From assembly GCF_000708885.1 (NCBI RefSeq), contig NZ_JEOE01000026.1, forward strand, positions 1 to 34,703: DNA of 34,703 bases. Direction: 5' to 3'. Position 1 is the first letter of the stretch, and each line of letters begins with the position of its first letter. The notes beneath the pieces were generated by a model. It saw only the letters and a list, made by a program, of their open reading frames with translations. It had not been told where the DNA came from and made no database searches. Positions 1 to 7,303 of the stretch are shown here, piece by piece. The DNA comes from Cellulomonas sp. HZM (GTDB lineage Bacteria; Actinomycetota; Actinomycetes; Actinomycetales; Cellulomonadaceae). The position numbers were made by a program, and so were the translations under genes.

Positions 1-959
1 GCCCCCCCGGGCCCCCCGCGGCGGGCAGCCCCCGCCGACCCGCCGCGACCGGCGGGGGCGGCCGCGACGGCCCGTTCGGTCCGGGCCCGTGTCACGGCGG
101 TGGCGAGCGCGCGCCGGCGCAGCAGCCGCCCGCCGGGCGACGGCGCCGCGGACCGCGAGCCCGCGTGCTGCAGGAGCGCGGCGGGAGAGGTGGTACCCGA
201 CGAGGCACCGGGCGAAGGTGAGAAGGACGCGGCCGACGAGGCGGACGCGGCCGGCGACGGGGTCGACGCACCGGCAGTCGTCGGCGCGAGGGACCGGGCG
301 CCCCGGCCGTCCGGCGCGGGGGGCGACGCGTGCCCGGCCCCCGGGGAGTTCCCCGGTGGGGCCGCCCGGCCGGCGTCTCGTCCTGCGTCTCGTGCTGCAT
401 CGCGTGCGGCGACTGCCGCGGCGCGTGCGGAGCGTGGCCGGGCCTCGTCGGACGCGGTCGTCATGCGGCCGGCCGCGCGCACGTCGTCGGCGACGCGCAC
501 CCGGATGGTCTCGGGCACGAGCCGTGCGGGCACCGCACCGGGACGACGCCCGGCCTCGGTGGGCACGCGCTGCACCATGAGCGGCAGCCCGCGGGGGGTC
601 TCGCGCACGTCCTGCTCGTCGACCGTGGTGCGCAGGGCCGCGGTCTGCGCCCACCACCGCGGCGGCGCGACGGGTGCTCCGGCCGACGAGCGGACGCGCA
701 CCGGCGACGCGGGCCCGGCGAGCGCGCGCCGCACCTCGACCGGCCGCCCCCACCCGGCGGAGAAGCGGGCCGACGACGACGCGAGCGACCCGATCCGCGA
801 GGGCCGCTGCGTGCCGACGCGCGGGCCGGGCGCCTGCATGCGGCGCGCGACCGAGCGGCCGAGGCGGTTGCGGTCGTCGGCGCCGCCGGTGGCCGCGGGC
901 ACGCCGGCGACGGTCGGGAGGCTCCTCCCGACCGTCGCGCGCTGCGTCTCGCCGCTCAC
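1..959 (-). CDS. Disordered eCIS-operon protein, C-terminus beyond window edge
   Basis: Open minus-strand frame of 319 codons that starts at a GTG (957-959) and runs off the left edge without a stop. AGGACG lies about 4 nt upstream of the GTG, and the gene follows the second tube gene after a 28-nt gap, so it belongs to the eCIS operon. The N-terminal ~170 residues are Arg-rich with scattered Trp and Pro; from about residue 170 the chain becomes an Ala/Arg/Asp run (several RDA-type triplets) and then an Ala/Ser/Pro linker. I recognise no catalytic motif. Proteins of this low-complexity kind often sit between tube and hub/baseplate genes in actinobacterial eCIS loci; a linker or assembly role is inference. 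The frame is absent if only ATG starts are considered. Confidence is moderate because extreme GC can keep spurious frames open, but the position and RBS favour a real gene. Confidence 0.6.
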   Translation of the reverse strand, partial: MSGETQRATVGRSLPTVAGVPAATGGADDRNRLGRSVARRMQAPGPRVGTQRPSRIGSLASSSARFSAGWGRPVEVRRALAGPASPVRVRSSAGAPVAPPRWWAQTAALRTTVDEQDVRETPRGLPLMVQRVPTEAGRRPGAVPARLVPETIRVRVADDVRAAGRMTTASDEARPRSARAAAVAARDAARDAGRDAGRAAPPGNSPGAGHASPPAPDGRGARSLAPTTAGASTPSPAASASSAASFSPSPGASSGTTSPAALLQHAGSRSAAPSPGGRLLRRRALATAVTRARTERAVAAAPAGRGGSAGAARRGGPGG

Positions 960-987
960 TCGTCGTCCTGTCGTCGTGCGGGCCGGC

Positions 988-1452
988 TCAGCCGGTGCTG
1001 GCCTTGAACCCGTTGTGCGCCACCTCGAGGGTCTCGACGAGGGGCGCGTTGAGGTCGGCGGCCAGCTGCGGCCCCGACCACGCGACGGCGAACACGCCGT
1101 CGAGCTCCCACGAGCGCAGGCGCTTGCCGGTGTGGTCGACGACCGTCACCGCGCCCGTCGCACGCGTGAGCTTGTTCTGGTTGCCGCCGAACCCGTCGCC
1201 CGAGCTCTTGCCGACCCACTGGAACAGAGCGTCGGAGCTCACCAGCCCGCGCCGCAGCACGATGTTGGGCCAGCGCATGACGCCGGGGAACCGGTGCACG
1301 TACTGGTTCTGACCACCTTCGACGTACTCCTGCGTGGAGACGACCAGCTCGAGGCCGGTCACCTCCATGAAGGTGCCGATCTCGACGCCGTCCACCTCGA
1401 ACAGGAAGTTGGCTGCGACGGGGGCGTCGCCGCCCAGCGGCTGCTCAGGCAC
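988..1452 (-). CDS. eCIS second tube-like protein (phage T4 gp19 family)
   Basis: A 154-residue phage tail tube-type protein starting at GTG 1450-1452. The family pattern is visible: an N-terminal segment 'NFLFEVDGVEIGTFMEVTGLE' in pieces (FLFEVDG, then EVTGLE at about residues 15-35), a central 'WPNIVLRRG' strand, an aromatic helix around FQWVGK, and a C-terminal 'ETLEVAHNGF' strand typical of gp19-like tube proteins. The start overlaps the stop of the preceding 57-residue gene by 8 nt (1445-1452), so translation is probably coupled. Many eCIS loci carry two or three tube paralogues: one forms the main tube and the others form the first baseplate-proximal rings. The second-place position here, after the chaperone-like gene, suggests a baseplate-side adaptor ring; that assignment is inference. 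Confidence 0.85.
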   Translation of the reverse strand: MPEQPLGGDAPVAANFLFEVDGVEIGTFMEVTGLELVVSTQEYVEGGQNQYVHRFPGVMRWPNIVLRRGLVSSDALFQWVGKSSGDGFGGNQNKLTRATGAVTVVDHTGKRLRSWELDGVFAVAWSGPQLAADLNAPLVETLEVAHNGFKASTG

Positions 1453-1618
1453 TGTCCCTCACCGCCTCCCACGCTCGGGCGTTCATCGCGGACACCGCGC
1501 GCACCATGCGCACGCGGTCCATGTGCTCCAGGTCCAGCAGGTCGGACAACGGCCAGTGCAGGTGGTACGCCAGGTAGGCGATCTCCTGCCACAGCGCGTC
1601 GACGGGATACCGGAGCAT
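1445..1618 (-). CDS. Small DUF6760-like eCIS protein (57 aa)
   Basis: A small gene read on the minus strand: ATG at 1616-1618, TGA at 1445-1447, 57 residues. The sequence starts MLRYPVDALWQEIAYLAYH and continues with a Trp/Leu-rich stretch (HWPLSDLLDLEH) and a second short helix ending in WEAVRDSA. It looks like a compact two-helix protein. Small proteins with this W-x-E-[IV]-A-[YF]-[IL]-A-[YF]-x-[FL]-x-W pattern occur at this position in many eCIS and tail loci and are classed, as far as I recall, as DUF6760. It begins 2 nt after the TAG of the upstream chaperone-like gene and its 3' end overlaps the next gene by 8 nt, which argues strongly for co-translation. The Trp/Tyr-Leu pattern resembles the second of paired tail-assembly chaperones of phages. 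A role in tape-measure or tube assembly is inferred. Confidence 0.8.
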   Translation of the reverse strand: MLRYPVDALWQEIAYLAYHLHWPLSDLLDLEHMDRVRMVRAVSAMNARAWEAVRDSA

Positions 1619-1620
1619 CG

Positions 1621-2130
1621 CTAGCGGGCCTCGGTGCGGATCTCCTCGATCGCCGACCGGCCGGGGCGCGGCAGGGCGACGGGCGCGTCGGAGGCGTCGG
1701 GTGCGGGGGCGTCGGCCGACGGCGGGCCGGCCGGAGCCGGTGCCGGGTCGGCCGCCTCGGCGGGCGCCGGGGAGGTGGTCCCCGGCGCCGCACCGAGCGA
1801 GCGCTGCGCAGCGACGAACTCGTCGAACTCCTCGGCGGTGCCGAAGTTGATCACGCCGTAGAAGTCCTGCAGGTACGCCAGGTCCGCCGCGAACAGACCC
1901 TCGATCTCGTGCGGCGTGACCAGCGCGAGGGAGCCGAGGCTCTCCACGACGCGGGCCAGCACCACGATCGTCAGCCGCGGGTCGTCGGGACCCGTGACCG
2001 TGGGGTCGCGCAGCGGCTCGAGCTCGTCGCGCGCCGTCGCGAGCCGCATGACGCCGTCGCGGTGGACGGCGCCGTCGCGGTCGACGTAGCCGCGCGGCAG
2101 CGTGAACTCGTACCGGGTCTTGAGGGTCAC
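1621..2130 (-). CDS. eCIS tail-assembly-chaperone-like protein
   Basis: A 169-residue protein from GTG 2128-2130, whose start overlaps the tube stop in a GTGA (2127-2130). The first ~115 residues form the folded part: 'YEFTLPRGYVDRDGAVHRDGVMR' read in pieces (TLPRGY, HRDGVMRLAT), then 'DPRLTIVVLARVVESLG' and a helical segment with LFAADLAYLQDFYGVIN. This pattern resembles phage tail assembly chaperones of the Mu gp41/E/14 type. The last ~55 residues are an Ala/Pro/Asp linker ending in a short charged tail. In tailed phages such chaperones sit between tube and tape-measure genes and guide tube polymerisation. The position immediately after the tube supports the same role. The family call rests on pattern similarity and context, not on a search. 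Confidence 0.7.
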   Translation of the reverse strand: MTLKTRYEFTLPRGYVDRDGAVHRDGVMRLATARDELEPLRDPTVTGPDDPRLTIVVLARVVESLGSLALVTPHEIEGLFAADLAYLQDFYGVINFGTAEEFDEFVAAQRSLGAAPGTTSPAPAEAADPAPAPAGPPSADAPAPDASDAPVALPRPGRSAIEEIRTEAR

Positions 2131-2606
2131 TTGATCCGCTCGAGCGTCTCGATCGTGAGGGTGACGTTCTCCTTGACCGGCTCGTTCGAGTCCACGCTCA
2201 GCTGGTCGGTCGAGATCTTGCTCGGCCAGCCGTTGGTGAAGTTGAACCGCGCGACCTCCTTGTGGGTCGAGTCGAAGATGACGATCGACCCGCTCTTGCG
2301 GTTGTTCGTGCGGTCCGACTGCAGGATGCCCTTGTTGCGGATGTCGTGGAACCACTGCCAGAGCTTGTCCTGCGTGGAGTCCGGCGGGGCCAGGCGGGTG
2401 AGGGTGATGTCACCCTGCTTGTTGCGGCCGGCCAGCGTCTTGATGGTCTGCGACTTGCCGTCCTTGCCGACCTGCTGGGTGGTGGCCACCTCCATCTCGA
2501 TGTCGAGGCCCGACACCGAGGAGAGGATGGAGACGACGGACCCGTCGATCTCCAGGAAGAAGTTCTGCGCGATGAGCGGGTCCGAGTCGATCAGGGCGTT
2601 GGGCAT
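2127..2606 (-). CDS. eCIS inner tube protein (phage T4 gp19 family)
   Basis: A 159-residue contractile-tail tube protein starting at ATG 2604-2606 with GAGGAG about 8 nt upstream. It shows the canonical gp19-like order: N-terminal DPLIAQNFFLEIDG, SSVSGLDIEMEV, the long central strand KQGDITLTRLAP, a D-x-LWQWFHDI helix around residues 78-90, then GSIVIFD and the C-terminal ENVTLTIETLERI strand. Hexameric rings of such proteins stack into the rigid tube that is driven into the target when the sheath contracts. It lies 52 nt downstream of the sheath gene, the standard eCIS/pyocin/T4 order sheath-tube. Length and motifs match the family well. Confidence 0.93.
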   Translation of the reverse strand: MPNALIDSDPLIAQNFFLEIDGSVVSILSSVSGLDIEMEVATTQQVGKDGKSQTIKTLAGRNKQGDITLTRLAPPDSTQDKLWQWFHDIRNKGILQSDRTNNRKSGSIVIFDSTHKEVARFNFTNGWPSKISTDQLSVDSNEPVKENVTLTIETLERIK

Positions 2607-2658
2607 CTGCGTGCTCCTCGTCTAGGGGTGGTGGGGTGGTCGCGGCGCGTCGGACGCG

Positions 2659-4227
2659 TCAGTTCGCGACCTGCTTGTTCTGGCTGATCCGGAAGATGAC
2701 GAACTCGGCCGGCTTGACCGGCGCGATGCCCACCTCGACGACGAGCTTGCCCGCGTCGATCGACTCGGGCGGGTTCGTCGTCTCGTCGCACTTGACGAAG
2801 AACGCCTGGTCGGGCGACGAGCCGAACAGGGCGCCCGCCTGCCACAGGCCCTTGAGGTACGCGTTGAGCGTGCGCTTGACGCCCTCCCACAGCGCGACGT
2901 CGTTCGGCTCGAAGACGGCCCACTGGGTGCCCTCGAGGATCGTCGACTCGATCATGTTGAACAGGCGGCGCACGTTGATGTACTGCCAGTCGGTGTCCGA
3001 CGCGAGCGTGCGCGCACCCCAGATGCGGATGCCGCGCGTGCCGAACGGGCGGATCGCGTTGATGCCGATCGGGTTGAGCACGCCCTGCTCGTTCTGGGTG
3101 ATCGAGCGCTCGACGTCGAGCACGCCCCGGATCGTGTCGTTGGCCGGGGCCTTCCACACGCCGCGCGTCTCGTCGGTCCGCGCCCACACGCCGGCCACGT
3201 GTCCCGACGGCGGGACGAGGATCTCGCTGTTGCCGTTGGTGCCGGTCGGGTTCTCGACCTTGACCCACGGGTAGTACAGCGTCGCGAACGCCGAGTCGTA
3301 CTGCGCGGCGTCCGAGCGCCACTCCTTGACCTGCTGGGGCGACATCCCGGGAGGGGCGTCGAGGATCGCGACGCGGTTGGCGTGCAGCTCGCAGTGCGCG
3401 ATGAGGCTCGTCTGCACGGCCTTCCACAGCCCGAGGTCGAGCGAGCCGTCCTCCTTGGTCGCGGCGGTCAGCAGGTCGGGGACGACGACGATCGTGACGT
3501 CCTCCGCGATCGCGAGGCCGTTGATGCCGGAGCGGGCGGTCTCCGAGCCGGCGAACTTGCGGCCCGAGACGGGGACCTTGACCGGCTCGGCCTTCTCGAG
3601 CGCGTACGCACCGGGCTTGAGCAGCTCGAGCTGGCTCGACAGGTCGACGTCCTCGGCGAGCTTGAGCTCGACCTTGACCTTGGTCGACGTCTTGTTGATG
3701 ACGGTCGCGGCGTCGCGCTTGCCGCCGAGCGTCAGGTCCTCGTACTGCTCGACGGGCTCGCCCGCCTCGACGATCGTGATGGTGAACGGCGCGGGCCCGT
3801 CCTCGTCGTCGGGCGCCTCGGAGGCCTGGACGACGACCGTGATGTCCGCGTCCGGCTCGACCGACTCGATCGCGAGCGGGAGGCCCAGCGAGCGGTCCAC
3901 GGCGGGCAGCTCGAGGCGTGCGGGCTCGCCCGACGGCTCGGCGTTGGGGATGCGCACGATGTACGCGTACGCGCCGCCGTTGAGGAAGTAGCCGTACACC
4001 GACAGGGGGAGCAGGGCGCCCTCGACGAAGCCGCCGTACAGCGCCTCGTACTGGGTCCAGCTCGTCACCAGGCGCGGGGCCAGGCCGTCGGGGTCGTTCG
4101 GGTCGTCCTGCGGCGCCTGCGCGGTGAAGCCGACGAAAGCGGCGACGGCGGTGGGTGCCGACGCGAGGACCTTCTGGGAGGAGGGGATCTCCTCGACGTA
4201 CACGCCGGGTGCGGTGTAAGTGGGCAC
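2659..4227 (-). CDS. eCIS contractile sheath protein
   Basis: A 522-residue tail sheath protein starting at GTG 4225-4227 with AAGGA 6 nt upstream; the overlapping ATG in another frame gives only an Arg-rich shadow. The N-terminus MPTYTAPGVYVEEIPS is the classic sheath signature (Y-x-x-PGVYV-E-E), followed by the FVGFTAQAP strand and the 'TSWTQYEALYGGF' segment. The C-terminal part has FGTRGIRIWGARTLA, DTDWQYINVRRL and the terminal 'PAEFVIFRISQ' strand by which sheath subunits clamp onto neighbours. Residues ~100-270 form an Asp/Glu-rich outer domain, the usual site of family-specific insertions. It is the promoter-proximal gene of the visible eCIS operon, facing the divergent LAL regulator. 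The family call is secure; target and cargo cannot be read from this window. Confidence 0.96.
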   Translation of the reverse strand: MPTYTAPGVYVEEIPSSQKVLASAPTAVAAFVGFTAQAPQDDPNDPDGLAPRLVTSWTQYEALYGGFVEGALLPLSVYGYFLNGGAYAYIVRIPNAEPSGEPARLELPAVDRSLGLPLAIESVEPDADITVVVQASEAPDDEDGPAPFTITIVEAGEPVEQYEDLTLGGKRDAATVINKTSTKVKVELKLAEDVDLSSQLELLKPGAYALEKAEPVKVPVSGRKFAGSETARSGINGLAIAEDVTIVVVPDLLTAATKEDGSLDLGLWKAVQTSLIAHCELHANRVAILDAPPGMSPQQVKEWRSDAAQYDSAFATLYYPWVKVENPTGTNGNSEILVPPSGHVAGVWARTDETRGVWKAPANDTIRGVLDVERSITQNEQGVLNPIGINAIRPFGTRGIRIWGARTLASDTDWQYINVRRLFNMIESTILEGTQWAVFEPNDVALWEGVKRTLNAYLKGLWQAGALFGSSPDQAFFVKCDETTNPPESIDAGKLVVEVGIAPVKPAEFVIFRISQNKQVAN

Positions 4228-4252
4228 TGGCCATCCTTCTTTCGGCGGCGGC

Positions 4253-4284
4253 CCCCGCGTTGGGGTCGGGCAACCGGCGCGGGG
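4253..4284 (-). promoter_or_regulatory. Leader hairpin upstream of the sheath RBS
   Basis: CCCCGCG (4253-4259) pairs perfectly with CGCGGGG (4278-4284), and the enclosed TTG/CAA can extend the stem with a small bulge. On the sheath transcript this structure ends about 15 nt before the AAGGA ribosome site. It could modulate translation of the sheath; in such GC-rich DNA a chance stem is also possible. Confidence 0.3.
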
Positions 4285-4424
4285 CGGTCTGGAGACGCAG
4301 GTAAGTCGTCCCCGAGGCTAGGAACGGGCGTCCGCAGGGGCATCGGTAATCGCTACGCAACGTCTGCGCGACGCCCGCTCGGCGCCCGTGTCGGCGTCGG
4401 CTCGGCGTCGGCTCGGGCCGCGCG

Positions 4425-4473
4425 CGAGCGCGCTCGTTCCGGACGAGAGCGCGTGTCCAGACGCGCGCTCTCG
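4425..4473. promoter_or_regulatory. Palindrome pair, candidate LAL operator
   Basis: A perfect 12-bp palindrome CGAGCGCGCTCG at 4425-4436 is followed by an inverted repeat with 10-bp perfect arms, CGAGAGCGCG (4444-4453) and CGCGCTCTCG (4464-4473), separated by 10 nt. The half-site GCGCGCTC recurs at 4428, 4463 and 4484. Dimeric LuxR-type HTH proteins bind such dyads. The placement between the regulator and its presumed target operon supports an operator role; binding is inferred. Confidence 0.4.
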
Positions 4474-4564
4474 ACCGGAAGTCGCGCGCTCGCGGGCAGG
4501 GTGTCGGGCCGGATCGTCCACGTTGCGGGCGGTCCTGGCGCCGGTCACAGGGGGTTCGGTCATC

Positions 4565-7288
4565 ATGGGGGACCTAGGTCCCGCCCTCGTCGTCGCCGGC
4601 GACCGGTCGAAAGGTGCCCCGCCCGTGCCACCCGCATCCCGCGAGCCGCGCGGCTCCGCGCGCGCCGGGGACGAGCGGGACGATCGGGACCTTCCCGGCG
4701 GCATCGACCGGCCCCGGGCGGCCCGTCGGCCGCGCGTCGCCGGACGCACGCGGACCTGGGTGATGCCGGCGTCGCGGCGGGACGCCGTCGAGGCGTTGCG
4801 TGCCGCGCTGCGCGACGGTCGCAGCGTGCTCGTCGTGGGCGAGGCGGGCGTGGGCAAGACGGCGCTCGCGGCACGCGCGCTCGACGAGATGACGATCGAC
4901 GGGCGCGCGCCGTACGTCGTCGCGCTCTCGGGCGCGGCGGGCCGCGCGGGGCTCCCGCTGTCCGCGCTCGAGCCGCTCCTGGGCGACGAGGGCCTGCTCG
5001 CGATCGGCAGCTTCGCGCGGACCGTGCGGACCCTGTCCGACTCGCTCGCGGCGCTCTCGGCCGGCTCGCCGCTCGTGCTGCGCGTGGACGACGCGCACCT
5101 GCTCGACGTCGCGTCGGCCCAGGCGCTCGGGTGGCTGGTGCGGCAGGGGGACGTGCTGCTCGTCGCGACGTCGCGGCCCTCGGGTGCCGCGGGCTCGCCG
5201 TGGCTCGAGCTGTGGAAGGACGACGTCGTCGACCGCATCGACGTCGAGCCGTTCACGGTCGACGAGCTCGAGCACTGGCTCGCGGGCGAGCTGGCCGGCA
5301 CCCCGACGGCCGACACCGTGCGGCGGCTGTGGGGCGAGACCCGCGGCAACGTGTTCCACGCGCGTGAGCTGGTGCGCGCCGAGCGCTCGTCGGGAGCGCT
5401 GCGCGAGTTCGACGGCGTGTGGGTGTGGACCGGGCGCGCCGCGTCGGGCGCGCGGCTGCTCGAGCTCGTCGAGAACGACGTGTCACGACTGTCCGCCGAG
5501 GCGCACCGCGCGCTCGAGGTCGTCGCGCTGCTGTGCCCCGCACCCATGAGCCTGCTGCTCGACGTGGTCCCGCGGGCCGCGGTCGACGAGCTCGTCCACA
5601 TGGGCGTCGCGACGATGCGCCCGCAGCTGTCGGCCGCGGGCGGGACCGACGTCGTCGTCGACCTCGCGCACGCGCTGTACGCCGAGGCGGTGCGCGCACG
5701 CGTCCCGGGCGGCCGGCGCCGCGAGGTGCTCGACCTCGTCGCCGGTTCCACGCACGCGTCGACGGGTGCGTCGCTCGTGCGGTCGGTGATGCTCGCGATG
5801 GACTCCGGCCTCGACGTCGGTCCCGGGCGGCTCGACGCGGCGATCGAGGAGGCGTTCACGCTGCAGCAGGCGGACGTCGTCGTGCGCCTCGTCGACCTCG
5901 CGCTGCGGGCCGGGACGCTCGCCGACGCACAGCGTGCGCGGCTCACGATCGTGCGTGCCGAGGCGTGGTGGTCGCAGAGCGAGTTCGCGCGCGCGAGCCG
6001 TGACGCGTCCGACGTGGTGCGCCTGGTGCGGGCGTCCGGGACCCCCGACGCCGAGCTCGCCTCACGGCACTCCGACGCGGTGCAGATCCTCGCCGCGACG
6101 ATGCACTCGTCGGGCGCCGACATCACGGAGGTGCTCGAGCTCGTCGACGAGGCCGCGGCGTGGCTCACGTCCGTCGACGCACTCGGCACCTGGGCCGACG
6201 AGCTCGCGGTCACGCGCCTCGTGCGCCAGGGCTGGGCGGGCCAGAGTGCGGCGACCCGCACGGAGGCGCTCGCGGTCCTCGCGCACCCCACGTCGCCGGC
6301 CGTCGCGCTGCGCCTCGTCGCGCCCACGGTCATCTCGCTCGCCGACTCGGGCCGCTTCGCCGAGGCGTTCGCGCTGTGCGCCCGGTACCTGCCCGTCTCG
6401 CGCGCGCACGGCGAGCGCTACCGCTGGGCGACCGGCGAGATCACGCTCGTCGGGATGCTCGCGAGCCTGTGGCAGGGCGACGTCTCGGCACTGCGCGTCG
6501 ACGCGCTGCACGCCGTGCAGGACGAGGCCGTGCCGGTCGACTGGGTCGCCGCGCAGGCGGGCCGCGGCCTCGCGGGCGTCGCGCACGGCTCGTGGTCGCA
6601 GGCCGCGACCGACCTGCGGGCCGCCAACGCACGTCTGCGCGTGAGCGACCGCGGCGGCATCGCCTCGTTCACGCTGGCCGCCGAGGCGCTCGCGGTCGCC
6701 GCGTCCGGCTCGTCGTCCTCCGCCCGCCAGCTCCTGGCGGGGATCGCGGGCGAGCCGCTGCGCGCCGCGTCCGCGCTCGAGCCGGAGATCCGACTGCTCG
6801 TGCTCGACACGCTCGGCTGGCTGCGCGACCCGGGGCTCACGGTCGAGGCCGCCGCGCTCGCCACGTGGGCGGCGTCGCGCGGGCACGCGCGCGTCGAGCT
6901 CGAGGCCCTGCACCGCCTGGTCCGCGCCGGCAACCGTTCACCGGACGTGCTGGCGCGCGTGGCGGAGCTCGCGACCGTCGTCGAGGGCTCGCGCGCGGCC
7001 TCCGTCGCGGCCCACGTCACGGCCCTCGTGCACGACGACCCCGACCTGTCCCGCATCGCCGAGCGCGACCTCAACCGCGCCGGCCTGTGGCTGCCCCCGC
7101 TCGAGCCCCCCGTCGCGCTCACCCCGCGCGAGCGCGAGATCGCCTCGCTGGCCGCCGGAGGCATGACGTCGCGGGCGATCGCCGCGCGGCTGACCCTGTC
7201 CGTGCGGACCGTCGACTCGCACCTCGCGCGGGTGTTCGCGAAGACGGGCGTGCACTCGCGCGAGGGGCTGGCGGAGGTGCTGCGGTAG
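4565..7288 (+). CDS. LAL-family LuxR-type ATPase regulator, likely eCIS regulator
   Basis: A 907-residue large ATP-binding LuxR-family regulator. A Pro/Arg-rich leader (~60 residues) precedes an AAA-type NTPase with Walker A GEAGVGKT (residues ~92-99) and Walker B LRVDDAH (Asp ~175). A long helical, TPR-like middle follows, then a C-terminal LuxR HTH from about residue 852 (LTPREREIASLAAGG, then SVRTVDSHLARVFAK). ATG 4565 has AGGGGG 10 nt upstream; an inner GTG/ATG at 4760/4763 is an alternative that would remove the low-complexity leader. These proteins act as nucleotide-switched transcriptional activators. It is transcribed divergently from the eCIS sheath gene with inverted repeats between them. 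A LuxR-type gene at this position recurs, to my recollection, in Streptomyces eCIS loci, so control of the particle operon is likely but inferred. It converges on the epoxide hydrolase gene. Confidence 0.92.
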   Translation: MGDLGPALVVAGDRSKGAPPVPPASREPRGSARAGDERDDRDLPGGIDRPRAARRPRVAGRTRTWVMPASRRDAVEALRAALRDGRSVLVVGEAGVGKTALAARALDEMTIDGRAPYVVALSGAAGRAGLPLSALEPLLGDEGLLAIGSFARTVRTLSDSLAALSAGSPLVLRVDDAHLLDVASAQALGWLVRQGDVLLVATSRPSGAAGSPWLELWKDDVVDRIDVEPFTVDELEHWLAGELAGTPTADTVRRLWGETRGNVFHARELVRAERSSGALREFDGVWVWTGRAASGARLLELVENDVSRLSAEAHRALEVVALLCPAPMSLLLDVVPRAAVDELVHMGVATMRPQLSAAGGTDVVVDLAHALYAEAVRARVPGGRRREVLDLVAGSTHASTGASLVRSVMLAMDSGLDVGPGRLDAAIEEAFTLQQADVVVRLVDLALRAGTLADAQRARLTIVRAEAWWSQSEFARASRDASDVVRLVRASGTPDAELASRHSDAVQILAATMHSSGADITEVLELVDEAAAWLTSVDALGTWADELAVTRLVRQGWAGQSAATRTEALAVLAHPTSPAVALRLVAPTVISLADSGRFAEAFALCARYLPVSRAHGERYRWATGEITLVGMLASLWQGDVSALRVDALHAVQDEAVPVDWVAAQAGRGLAGVAHGSWSQAATDLRAANARLRVSDRGGIASFTLAAEALAVAASGSSSSARQLLAGIAGEPLRAASALEPEIRLLVLDTLGWLRDPGLTVEAAALATWAASRGHARVELEALHRLVRAGNRSPDVLARVAELATVVEGSRAASVAAHVTALVHDDPDLSRIAERDLNRAGLWLPPLEPPVALTPREREIASLAAGGMTSRAIAARLTLSVRTVDSHLARVFAKTGVHSREGLAEVLR

Positions 7289-7302
7289 CCGCGCTCCGCG
7301 GC
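7288..7302. terminator. Hairpin between convergent genes
   Basis: GCCGCG-CTC-CGCGGC forms a perfect 6-bp stem with a 3-nt loop in the 15-nt gap between the stops of the LAL regulator and the epoxide hydrolase. It lacks a T tract on either strand, but its position suits a bidirectional terminator in a high-GC genome. Confidence 0.45.
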
Positions 7303-7303
7303 G

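Larger units (their letters stand above)
4228..4564. promoter_or_regulatory. Divergent control region between eCIS operon and LAL regulator
   Basis: A 337-nt gene-free stretch that must contain the promoters for both the minus-strand eCIS operon and the plus-strand regulator. Visible elements are an 11-bp tandem duplication (4394-4415, unit GCGTCGGCTCG), a 12-bp perfect palindrome CGAGCGCGCTCG (4425-4436), a 10-bp-arm inverted repeat (4444-4473) and a third GCGCGCTC copy at 4484-4491. A potential leader hairpin sits at 4253-4284. I see no convincing sigma-70-type -35/-10 pair for either direction, so the start sites are unknown. The repeats are candidate sites for the LuxR-type HTH of the adjacent gene. 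Confidence 0.6.

Noticed and set aside
1616..1640. A -1 frameshift joining the chaperone-like and 57-residue genes
   Set aside because: No X-XXY-YYZ slippery heptamer is visible just before the TAG, and the small gene has its own ATG; kept only as a low-interest check.
100..2625. Long plus-strand frames across the eCIS operon
   Set aside because: The minus strand carries recognisable sheath/tube genes with RBS and overlapping starts; the plus frames are low-complexity.
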